NCBI GenBank assembly: GCA_004322275.1
Contig: SCTA01000022.1
Location: 1 to 64,000 of the forward strand
Length of the DNA: 64,000 bases
Direction of reading: 5' to 3'
From: a bacterium
GTDB taxonomy: Bacteria > Desulfobacterota > Deferrisomatia > Deferrisomatales > BM512
Below the pieces are notes generated by a model that was not told where the DNA came from, ran no database searches, and saw only the letters and a program-made list of their open reading frames with translations. The position numbers and the translations under genes are program-made. Each line of letters starts with the position of its first letter. Positions within the stretch are counted from its first letter, which is position 1. Shown piece after piece: positions 1 to 8,700 of this stretch.

Positions 1-142
1 TCAGGTGGCTCTCGCTATGGACAACATACGGCAGGCGAGCGAGCAGAACGTCACCGGCATGAGGCAGGTGGAACTTACCGTCCAGAACCTCCACGACCTT
101 GGGCAAAAGCTCAAACGGCTGGTGGAGCAGTACAAGGTGTAG
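1..142 (+). CDS. Methyl-accepting chemotaxis protein, C-terminal end (partial)
   Basis: Only the last 46 codons are in the window, read from base 2 to a TAG at 140-142. The peptide starts QVALAMDNIRQASEQNV and ends in a hydrophilic helix (LKRLVEQYKV). The 'AMDNIRQASEQN' pattern is typical of the tail of the cytoplasmic signalling coiled coil of chemoreceptors, past the hairpin tip. No CheR-binding pentapeptide (NWETF type) is present at the end. It lies 15 bases before the cheA-like gene, so it is probably the receptor that feeds that kinase. The sensor and membrane parts lie outside the window, so the ligand cannot be judged. Confidence 0.8.
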   Translation, partial: QVALAMDNIRQASEQNVTGMRQVELTVQNLHDLGQKLKRLVEQYKV

Positions 143-157
143 GAACCCGAGGTTTTA

Positions 158-2521
158 ATGGTTAACAAGGACGCTGAATTTCTCAAAAGGCTGCTCGCCA
201 CCTTCAGAATAGAGGCGGACGAGCATCTGAAGGGCATTTCTTCCGGCCTTTTCGAGCTGGAAAAATGCCGGGATCCCGAGCGTGAAGCCCAGCTCGTGGA
301 GACGATTTTCCGTGAAGCCCACAGCCTCAAGGGGGCCGCGCGCGCGGTCAACCTCACCGACGTCGAATCCCTCTGCCAGCCCCTTGAGAGCGTCTTTTCC
401 TCGCTGAAAAAGAAGGAGACGCACCCCTGCCCGGAACTCTTTAACCTCCTTCAGGAAGCCCTCGACCTCCTCGACCGCTTGCTAAAGACCACCGGCGCGG
501 AGCGAAGTCCCAAGGACAAGGCGCTCCACGAGGAGATGGTGAGGCGGCTGAGAACGGCCCCCGCCGGAGAGAGAGGGCAGAGCCGGGAGCCAAGTCCGCC
601 GGTGGAAACCCCGGCGGTGGAAACGGGGGAGACGAACTGGTGCGAATTTCCGCCCGTCTGCTCCCCGGAAGAGAAAGAGGAAATCCCTTCCCCTCCCCCG
701 GCGCGGGCTCCCGGATATCCGCCTCCCCAGCCTCCCCCGGTCATCGCGGAGACCGTGCGGGTTTCCACTGCGAAGCTCTCTTCGATGCTCCTCAAGTCCG
801 AGGAGATGCTTTCCGCTAAACTGGCGGCGTGGCAACGGGCGCTCGACCTGCGCTCGGCCAACGAGGCTTTCGGAGTCTGGAAAAAGGAGTGGGCGAGAAT
901 CCACCCCCTCGCGCAGGAGCTGCGGTCCGCCGCGAAGCAGGGCGGCGGAAGGATAAACGGCGACGGGGAGACCCTTCGGCTTCTGGGCAGGGTTCTGGAT
1001 TTCATGGAATGGAGCGGAATCTTCGTCAAAGCGCTCCAAGAGAGATACTCCGCCGAGGCGAGGAGCATCGAGCGTGACGGCCGGGCTCTGGGGGGGATGG
1101 TGAACAGCCTTCTGGAGGACATGAAGAAGGTTCTGATGTTCCCCTTCTCCTCTCTCCTTGAAATTCTCCCGAAACTCGTGCGGGATCTCTCGCGCGACAG
1201 CGGCAAGGAGGTGGACCTCGTCCTTCGCGGCGAGGATATCGAGATTGACCGGCGGATTCTGGAGGAGATGAAAGACCCTCTGGTTCACCTGATACGAAAC
1301 TGCATCGACCACGGCATCGAGACCCCCGCCGAACGAAGGCGAAAAAACAAACCTGAGCGCGGAACGGTCACGGTCTCGGTAGCGCCCAGGGACGACAAGG
1401 TAGAGCTCATCGTCGCCGACGACGGGGCGGGAATATCCCTCGCCGAGGTTCGCTCTTCTCTGGTCAAGCTCGGCGTCTTCTCCGGGGAGAAGGCGGAGGA
1501 ATTGTCCGAGCGGGAGCTTTTGCCGTACGTCTTCCAGTCGGGAGTCTCCACGACCCGGATAATAACCGAATTGTCCGGCAGGGGACTCGGCCTAGCCATC
1601 GTCAGGGAAAAGGTCGAGAAGCTCGGCGGAACGGTGACCCTTGAAACCGCGCCGGACGCCGGAACCACCTTTAGCATCGTGCTCCCCCTTACGGTAGCCA
1701 CTTTTCGCGGCATACTCGTGAGGGCGGGCGGACGCGACTTCGTCCTGCCCACCATGCACGTCAAGCGGGCCGTCCGGCTGAATAAAAGCGAGATAAAGAC
1801 GGTTGAAAACCGCGAGACAATACTTATGGATAAAGAGCCGCTCTCTCTGGCGCGGCTGACGGCGGTGCTGGGGCTCCCTTCGGGAAAAGCCGCCGATTCC
1901 TCCGATATGGCGTCGGCGGTCGTGCTCACCGGCTCGGGCGCGCAGATCGCCTTTCTGGTGGACGAAATACTGAACGAGCAGGAGGTATTGCTGAAAGGGC
2001 TGGGGCGGCAGCTCTCGCGGGTCCGCAACGTCGCAGGGGCGACCATCCTCGGCAGCGGCAAGGTAGTGCCGATACTGAACGTCCCGGATCTCCTCAAATC
2101 CGCCGTGAGGGTCGCCGCGCCTGCCGCCGTCGAAACGGGCGGGGAAGAAGCGGAGCGAAAACGGTCCGTCATGGTAGTCGAGGACTCCATCACGACCAGG
2201 ACCCTGCTCCAGAATATCATTGAGGTCGCGGGCTTCGAGGTCGTCACCGCGGTTGACGGCATCGACGCTCTGACCAAACTGCGGACCTTCGATTTCGACA
2301 TTGTGGTTTCCGACGTGGACATGCCCCGGATGAACGGGTTCGAGCTCACCTCGAAGATACGCGGCGACAGGAAGCTGGAGAGCCTGCCGGTGGTGCTGGT
2401 GACCGCGCTTTCCTCCCGCGAGGACAGGGAGCGGGGCATCGACGTGGGAGCGAACGCCTACATAGTAAAGAGCAGCTTTGATCAGGGCAACCTTCTTGAG
2501 GTTATCAACCGGCTGGTTTAG
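158..2521 (+). CDS. cheA: Hybrid chemotaxis kinase CheA with C-terminal receiver domain
   Basis: This 787-residue protein is a chemosensory histidine kinase. Domains in order: HPt (residues 1-130, phospho-accepting His55 in EAHSLKGAAR), a Pro/Glu-rich linker (about 140-195), a helical region, an HATPase_c domain (about 340-510, N box HLIRNCIDHGIE, G boxes DDGAGIS and GRGLGLAIV), a CheW-like domain (about 515-655), and a receiver (about 665-787, phospho-acceptor about D719 in SDVDMPRMNG). There is no recognisable P2 CheY-binding domain, and the fused receiver is the layout of FrzE or WspE rather than of flagellar CheA. GAGG lies upstream of the ATG. It sits between a receptor tail and cheB, 8 bases before the latter. 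Inference: it controls an alternative output such as surface motility, c-di-GMP or development; the two-component proteins downstream are candidate partners. Confidence 0.93.
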   Translation: MVNKDAEFLKRLLATFRIEADEHLKGISSGLFELEKCRDPEREAQLVETIFREAHSLKGAARAVNLTDVESLCQPLESVFSSLKKKETHPCPELFNLLQEALDLLDRLLKTTGAERSPKDKALHEEMVRRLRTAPAGERGQSREPSPPVETPAVETGETNWCEFPPVCSPEEKEEIPSPPPARAPGYPPPQPPPVIAETVRVSTAKLSSMLLKSEEMLSAKLAAWQRALDLRSANEAFGVWKKEWARIHPLAQELRSAAKQGGGRINGDGETLRLLGRVLDFMEWSGIFVKALQERYSAEARSIERDGRALGGMVNSLLEDMKKVLMFPFSSLLEILPKLVRDLSRDSGKEVDLVLRGEDIEIDRRILEEMKDPLVHLIRNCIDHGIETPAERRRKNKPERGTVTVSVAPRDDKVELIVADDGAGISLAEVRSSLVKLGVFSGEKAEELSERELLPYVFQSGVSTTRIITELSGRGLGLAIVREKVEKLGGTVTLETAPDAGTTFSIVLPLTVATFRGILVRAGGRDFVLPTMHVKRAVRLNKSEIKTVENRETILMDKEPLSLARLTAVLGLPSGKAADSSDMASAVVLTGSGAQIAFLVDEILNEQEVLLKGLGRQLSRVRNVAGATILGSGKVVPILNVPDLLKSAVRVAAPAAVETGGEEAERKRSVMVVEDSITTRTLLQNIIEVAGFEVVTAVDGIDALTKLRTFDFDIVVSDVDMPRMNGFELTSKIRGDRKLESLPVVLVTALSSREDRERGIDVGANAYIVKSSFDQGNLLEVINRLV

Positions 2522-2529
2522 AGGTAGAG

Positions 2530-3615
2530 ATGACAAGAGTTTTGATTGTGGAAGATTCACCGGTGGAACAGGCGCTGCTGGCCCATATCCTGAACTCGGA
2601 CCCCTCGATTGAGGTGGCCGGAGTGGCCGACGACGGCCAAAAGGCGCTTTCGGCGGTGGAACGCCTTAACCCCGATCTGGTCACGATGGACATTCACATG
2701 CCGAATCTCAACGGCTTCGAGACGACCCGCCGGATCATGGAGGAAAATCCCCTGCCCATCGTCATCGTCAGCGGAAGCACCAATATAATGGATGCCGACA
2801 AGACCTTCCGGGCGATGGAGGCGGGTGCTCTGGCTCTGGTGCGGAAACCCAGGGGGGTAGGTCATCCGGACCACGCCGGGGACGCAAGGGAGCTCATAAA
2901 AACCGTAAAGGCGATGAGCGAGGTGAAGGTGGTCAAGCGCTGGGCGCGCGCCCGCGCGCCCCTTCCCCAGCCCAATCCCGTGATAATCGACCGCGCCCCC
3001 GCCGAGATCAGGGCGGTGGCCATCGGAGCCTCCACCGGCGGACCGGCGGTGCTGCAGACCATCATCTCGGGCCTGCCGGCGGACTTTCCCGCCCCGGTTC
3101 TGATCGTTCAGCATATGTCGGCGGGCTTCATGGAGAGCTTCGTCGCGTGGATAAGCTCTTCCACCCGTTTCCCGGTCAAGCTCGGCGTTCACGGCGAGAT
3201 TATCGTCCCCGGCACGGCTTACCTCGCGCCCGACGGTTTCCACATGCTGGCGGGAAAGGACGGCCGGATAACCCTCGCCAGGAACGGCGATGCATCCGGC
3301 CTTTGCCCCTCGGTGGCCCGCCTCTTCCGCTCGGTGGCGGAAGCCTTCGGCCAAAACGCCGTCGGGGTGCTCCTGACGGGAATGGGAAGAGACGGGGCGG
3401 ACGAGCTGAAACTGATGAGGAGCATGGGGGCCGTGACCATAGTTCAGGACAGGGAAAGCTCGGTGGTCTTCGGAATGCCGGGAGAGGCGCTACGGCTCGA
3501 CGCCGCTGATTACGTCCTCCCTCCGGAAAGAATCGCGGGGTTCCTCGCCGGTATCGTAAAGCCGCGTAGCGGCGGAGCAAGCGACAGAAAGCTCCTGCCG
3601 CTGTACCGGACATAA
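2530..3615 (+). CDS. cheB: Chemotaxis response regulator protein-glutamate methylesterase CheB
   Basis: CheB removes methyl groups from, and deamidates, chemoreceptor glutamates to reset adaptation. The 361 residues hold an N-terminal receiver (phospho-acceptor Asp54 in VTMDIHMPN) and a C-terminal methylesterase domain with the full catalytic triad: Ser168 in GASTGG, His195 in VQHM and Asp288 in GMGRDGAD. Length and spacing match E. coli CheB (Ser164, His190, Asp286). A GAGGTAGAG ribosome-binding site precedes the ATG, 8 bases after cheA. The matching methyltransferase cheR and the coupling protein cheW are not in the window and probably lie upstream of base 1. Confidence 0.95.
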   Translation: MTRVLIVEDSPVEQALLAHILNSDPSIEVAGVADDGQKALSAVERLNPDLVTMDIHMPNLNGFETTRRIMEENPLPIVIVSGSTNIMDADKTFRAMEAGALALVRKPRGVGHPDHAGDARELIKTVKAMSEVKVVKRWARARAPLPQPNPVIIDRAPAEIRAVAIGASTGGPAVLQTIISGLPADFPAPVLIVQHMSAGFMESFVAWISSSTRFPVKLGVHGEIIVPGTAYLAPDGFHMLAGKDGRITLARNGDASGLCPSVARLFRSVAEAFGQNAVGVLLTGMGRDGADELKLMRSMGAVTIVQDRESSVVFGMPGEALRLDAADYVLPPERIAGFLAGIVKPRSGGASDRKLLPLYRT

Positions 3616-3698
3616 CTACCGGCCAGGCGAGCTCCGGATGAGCACGCGACGAAAAAAATACAGGCTCGCAGCGGTTTTTCAGCGGCAGCCGGGAAAGG

Positions 3699-5111
3699 AT
3701 GGGGGAAATGAGCGAACGGCAAACGGAGAGGAATCCAAGCCTCATAATGATAGTCGAGGACAGTCTGACCCAGCTTGAGGAACTAAGGTACGTCCTTGAG
3801 AAAAACGATTATCAGGTGGTCTCCGCCTGCAACGGGCTCGAAGCCCTGTCGGTTCTGAAAAGGGAAAAACCGATCGCCGTGGTAAGCGACATTGTCATGC
3901 CGGAGATGAACGGTTACGACCTGTGCCGCCGCATAAAGGGATGCGAGGATTTAAAGAGCACTCCGGTCATTCTCCTTACCTCCCTTTCCGATCCGGACGA
4001 CGTGATAATGGGCCTCGAATGCGGAGCCGACTATTTCATAATGAAGCCCTACAACGAGCAGTTCCTCCTCTCCCGGCTCCAGCACATCATCGCAAACCGC
4101 CAGTTCGACAACAACAACAGCGCCAAAATGGGGCTCGTTATCTTTTTTCGGGGCAAGAAGTACTTCATTACCTCCGACAGACTGCAGATACTGAACCTCC
4201 TCCTCTCCACCTACGAAACCGCCATCCAGAAAAATCAGGATCTCACCAGGGCCACCGAAGAGCTGTCAGTCCTCAACGAGCGGCTGGAAATGAAAATGGA
4301 GGAGCTCGCGGAGGCGAACCGGAAGTTCAAGGACATGAATGAAGAACTTCACCAGCAAAGGGAGGTCGCGGAGAGGGCGAAGCTTCAGGCATGCGAGGCG
4401 AGCCGGGCCAAGTCCGATTTTCTCGCCAACATGAGTCACGAACTTCGGACGCCGCTCAACTCCATCATCGGCTTTTCCGAGCTGCTTGAAGACGAGGTGT
4501 CCGGGCCGGTCAACGAAAAGCAGAAAGAGTACATAAAATACATCTTCGCAAGCGGGCAGCACCTTCTGAAGCTGATTAACGATATTCTCGACATCTCAAA
4601 GGTCGAATCGGGAAAGATGGCGCTGGAGCCAAGCGAAGTGAATCTGCAAGAAGCGGTCACGACCGCGCTGGCGATGCTGCAGGAAAAAGCGCTCAAACAC
4701 TCCATAAAATTCGCCTTCGAGATATCTCCCGAGGCGGAAGTCCCGATAGTCGCCGACGAAAGAAAATTAAAACAGATTATGTTCAATCTTCTGTCAAACG
4801 CGGTCAAATTCACCCCGGACGGAGGCAGCGTGCGCGTATCCGTCAGGAGAAACCGGGGGACGGGGGCCGAAGGCGACTCCGTCGAGATTTCAGTCATCGA
4901 CACCGGCACAGGCATAAGCCGGGAGGATTTGCCCAAGCTTTTTAAAGAGTTCAGCCAGCTTGTCACGCCCTCCGGCAAGAGAGGCGAAGGCACCGGTCTC
5001 GGCCTGGCCCTGACCAAGAGGCTCGTCGAGCTCCACGGCGGCAGAATCTGGGTCGAAAGCGAACTCAAAAAGGGGAGCGTATTCGCCTTCACAATCCCGG
5101 TGAGGCAATGA
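3699..5111 (+). CDS. Hybrid sensor histidine kinase with N-terminal receiver domain
   Basis: Receiver-HisKA-HATPase_c protein of about 467-470 residues. The receiver (residues 10-130, acceptor D61 counted from the second ATG, in VSDIVMPEMNGY) is followed by a coiled-coil linker (about 165-230), the H box MSHELRTPLNS (His244) and an HATPase_c domain with GTGLGLALT. There is no membrane segment, so the kinase is cytoplasmic and probably works inside a relay. Two ATGs compete: 3699 and 3708. GGAAAGG at 3692-3698 is well spaced for 3708, which is the likelier start. It lies 83 bases after cheB and its stop overlaps the next receiver gene. Its receiver could accept phosphate from the CheA upstream; this is inferred from position. 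Confidence 0.92.
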   Translation: MGEMSERQTERNPSLIMIVEDSLTQLEELRYVLEKNDYQVVSACNGLEALSVLKREKPIAVVSDIVMPEMNGYDLCRRIKGCEDLKSTPVILLTSLSDPDDVIMGLECGADYFIMKPYNEQFLLSRLQHIIANRQFDNNNSAKMGLVIFFRGKKYFITSDRLQILNLLLSTYETAIQKNQDLTRATEELSVLNERLEMKMEELAEANRKFKDMNEELHQQREVAERAKLQACEASRAKSDFLANMSHELRTPLNSIIGFSELLEDEVSGPVNEKQKEYIKYIFASGQHLLKLINDILDISKVESGKMALEPSEVNLQEAVTTALAMLQEKALKHSIKFAFEISPEAEVPIVADERKLKQIMFNLLSNAVKFTPDGGSVRVSVRRNRGTGAEGDSVEISVIDTGTGISREDLPKLFKEFSQLVTPSGKRGEGTGLGLALTKRLVELHGGRIWVESELKKGSVFAFTIPVRQ

Positions 5112-5500
5112 GGGAGGGCATGGCGCGCAAGATACTCATCGTGGAGGACAACGAAAATAACCGCATATTGCTCCGCGACGTTCTGGTTTTTAACGGCTAT
5201 ACGGTTCTCGAAGCGTGCGACGGCGCGGCCGGGGTCAGGATGGCGCGGGAACAGAGGCCCGACATCATCCTCATGGACCTCCACATGCCCGTCATGGACG
5301 GTTTCACCGCCCTTCGAGTGCTGAAAGAGGACCCGGCGACTAAAGACCTGGGGATTATCGCAGTGACCTCTCTCGCCATGAGGGGGGACAAAGAAAAGAT
5401 AATCGAAGCGGGTTTTGACGATTACATACCGAAACCCGTCAATACGAGAGAACTGCCGGTAATTGTGGAGAACAACCTCCTGCGCCGCGAAAGCCCTTAG
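5108..5500 (+). CDS. Single-domain response regulator (CheY/DivK-like)
   Basis: A lone receiver domain of 130 residues with the acidic pair ED (13-14), phospho-acceptor Asp57 (MDLHMPVMDGF), the switch Thr/Ser in AVTSLA and Lys in YIPKPV. The fold has no output domain, so it acts by binding a partner or as a phosphate shuttle. The KPVN ending resembles DivK-type receivers paired with hybrid kinases. The ATG at 5108 overlaps the upstream TGA (ATGAG), which implies translational coupling with the kinase. A second ATG at 5120 follows GGGAGGGC and is also possible. It is the last gene before a strong terminator. Confidence 0.92.
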   Translation: MREGMARKILIVEDNENNRILLRDVLVFNGYTVLEACDGAAGVRMAREQRPDIILMDLHMPVMDGFTALRVLKEDPATKDLGIIAVTSLAMRGDKEKIIEAGFDDYIPKPVNTRELPVIVENNLLRRESP

Positions 5501-5536
5501 GCGCAAGCCCCGCCTTCTCCAGCCCGTATTCCTTAA

Positions 5537-5569
5537 ATACCTCCGGTTGTTAAGCCGGAGGTATTTTTC
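5537..5569 (+). terminator. Rho-independent terminator of the chemosensory cluster
   Basis: Perfect 10-bp stem ATACCTCCGG / CCGGAGGTAT (5537-5546 and 5555-5564) with an 8-base loop, running into TTTTT. It lies 37 bases after the last receiver gene. Confidence 0.9.
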
Positions 5570-5583
5570 ATTCGCGAATTCAC

Positions 5584-5599
5584 GTAGGACAACTCCTAC
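5584..5599. promoter_or_regulatory. Short inverted repeat upstream of the multicopper oxidase gene
   Basis: GTAGGA-CAAC-TCCTAC is a perfect 6+6 inverted repeat about 190 bases before the oxidase start. A related string (AATTCCTACAG, then ATAGTCC) follows within 40 bases. It could be an operator for the oxidase gene, but no regulator can be named. Confidence 0.3.
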
Positions 5600-5786
5600 C
5601 GTTTCAGGGAAAAATTCCTACAGAAAAATAGTCCTTTCACCCTCTGGCTTTTTGTGCGCCCCGGTCTAACGTTAACCCATCAGAATATTTTTGTGGCTGT
5701 GCGCCGGGGTTTACGCCGCGGAGGGGATGGTTTTTTTCCATGCGCCCGACTTTTATATGCATCGACCAACCGGAAAGGAGCGGAAA

Positions 5787-8700
5787 ATGAAAGTCAGTAG
5801 TAGTAAAGGCCCTAAAATATCTTCGAGGCCAAAGCCGTACGGGATATTGCTGCTTATAGCGATATTCCTCTCCCTGGGAATTTGCAGCACTTTCGCGCAA
5901 GCGGAGGATCTGCTTTACGGTCGTAAGGCCCCGACCAAGTTCAGGGCGACGACGATGGAGGAAAGAGCGGCCGCAGCCGAGCGCGCCAGAATCCAGAGGG
6001 AAGCGGAAGCGGCGGCGGGAGGGACTGCTCCATCCGCTGCTCCCGGCGCACCACCGGTGATTTCGCTTTACGATCTTTACTTCGGTCCTTATCCGAACTA
6101 CGCTTACAGCCCCTTCCCCGTTGTCGACCCCGTCACGGGCGCGATAACCGGAGGAATAAGAAAGTTCGTAAACACCCTCCCCGGCGTAGGGGCGGCCAAC
6201 GCCAACAATCTCGGCAACTACATCCCCCTCGCCACAGCCGATACCACTACTTACCCCGGTTCGGATTATTACGAAATCGGCCTGGAGCAATATACCCAGC
6301 AGGTGCATTCGGATCTTCCGGCCACCACCTTCCGGGGATACAAGGATATGCTCGGGGTCGGGGCTGACGCGAACCCCCACTATCTCGGCCCGCTGATCCT
6401 CGCCCAGAAAAATAGGCCTGTCCGCGTCAAGTTCACCAACCTTCTCCCCACGGGGGCCGAGGGCAATCTTTTTCTGCCCGTCGATACCTCCATTATGGGA
6501 GCGGGAATGGGCCCGGACGGCACCAATTACGCGCAGAACCGCGCGGGCCTCCACCTCCACGGAGGCAACACCCCGTGGATAAGCGACGGCACCGCCCACC
6601 AGTGGACCGTCCCGGCGGGCGAAACGACCTCTTTCCCCAAGGGACTTTCCACCCAGAACGTGCCGGATATGCCGGTCGCCGGCCCCGGCGAAATGACCTT
6701 TTACTACCCGAACCAGCAAAGCGGCACGCTGCTCTTCTACCACGACCACGCTTACGGCATCACCCGCCTTAACGTCTACGCGGGCGAGGCTGCGGGCTAC
6801 CTGTTAACCGATCCGACGGAAGAGGGTCTGATCAACAACGGCGTAATCCCCGGACTCGGCGAAACAGTCTACCGCTACGGCATACCTCTCATCATTCAGG
6901 ACAAGACCTTCGTACCGAACCCTGCGGCTATCGCCGCGCAGGATCCGACCTGGATATGGGGCCCCGAGGGCGGCCTCTGGCTCCCCCACGTCTACATGCC
7001 CAACCAGAATCCGAACGACCTGGCGGGTGCAAGCGCAATGGGCCGTTGGGACTACGGGCCGTGGTTCTGGCCTCCCTTCGTGGGAATCGCGAATGACCCC
7101 ATTACCCTGCCGGACGGCAGGGTGGTGCCGAACATTCCCCAGCCCTCGATCGTGCCGGAAGCCTTCATGGACACTCCGATCGTCAACGGCACTCCGTACC
7201 CCACCCTTCCGGTCGCGAGAAAAGCGTACCGTTTTCGCATCCTGAACGCCGCCAACGACCGCTTTTTGAATCTCCAGCTCTATTACGCGGATCCGACCAT
7301 CCTCCCCGGCCAGCCCGGATACGGGACTGAAGTCAAAATGGTTCCCGCCCTGCCATTCGCCGGCCTGCCGCCGAGCTGGCCCACCGACGCGAGAGAGGGC
7401 GGTGTGCCCGACCCCGCCACCGCCGGCCCCTCTATGATCCAGATAGGCACAGAGGGAGGCCTTCTGCCCGCGCCGGTCGTTATACCGCCCACGCCGGTCG
7501 GCTACAATTACAACCGCAGGGACATAACCGTTCTGAACGTTCAGAACCGCGCCCTTTTTCTCGGCCCGGCGGAGCGCGCCGACGTCATAATCGACTTCTC
7601 GGGGGTTCCCGACGGAGCGAAGCTGATTCTTTACAACGACGCCCCCGCGCCGGTTCCCGCTTTTGACCCGCGCTACGACTTCTACACCGGAAACCCCGAT
7701 TACACCACCACGGGAGGCGCGCCCTCGACGCTGCCCGGCTACGGCCCCAACACCCGCACCGTCATGCAGTTCACGGTGTCCGGCGCTACGCCTGCGCCCG
7801 CTTTCGATCTCGCCGGTTTGCAGGCTGCTTTCATCTCTACCCCCACGGCTCCGGGCGCTTACGCCTCGGCGCAGATGGCGCCCCTCGTGCCCGAATCCGC
7901 TTACGGCCCGGCCTTCGACGCTGTCTATCAGGACAACTACGTAAGGATTTCGGACAACACCTTCACCTTCAGCCCGGACGCCGCAACTCCGCCGACTACC
8001 GTCGCCCTGCTGCCCAAGACGATAGCGGAGGAATTCGAGCTCATCTACGGGCGCATGAACGCCACTCTGGGTGTGGAATTGCCCCTTACCAACTTCGCGA
8101 ACCAGACGACGGTAATGTTGTCGTACATCGATCCTCCCACCGAAATCATAAACGACGGAGAGACGCAGTACTGGAAGATCACCCACAACGGCGTCGATAC
8201 CCACGCCATACATTTTCACCTCTTCCAGGTGCAGATTATAAACCGCGTCGGCTGGGACGGAGCGATTCGCGGGCCGCTGCCGAACGAACTCGGCTGGAAA
8301 GATACGGTCCTGATGAACCCGCTGGAAGACATCGTGGTCGCGATGCGGCCTTTCAAGCAGGTTTTGCCCTGGGGGCTGCCCAGAAGCATACGGCCTCTGG
8401 ACGTCACCGCGCCGGTGGGCTCTACGGGCCAATTCACAGGCACAGACCCTTACACCGGCAACCCGGTCAGGGTAACAAACGAGCTTACCGACTACGGTTG
8501 GGAATACGTCTGGCACTGCCACCTCCTGGGTCATGAAGAAAACGACATGATGCGTCCCATCGTGTTTAACATCTGGGAAATAGTGCCCGACGCGCCCACC
8601 CAGCTTTTGGCGATAACCGGCATACGCCCGACGCGAATCAATTTGACCTGGAGCGACAACACCGCAATCGAAGTCGGCTATAAAGTCGAACGCGCTACGG

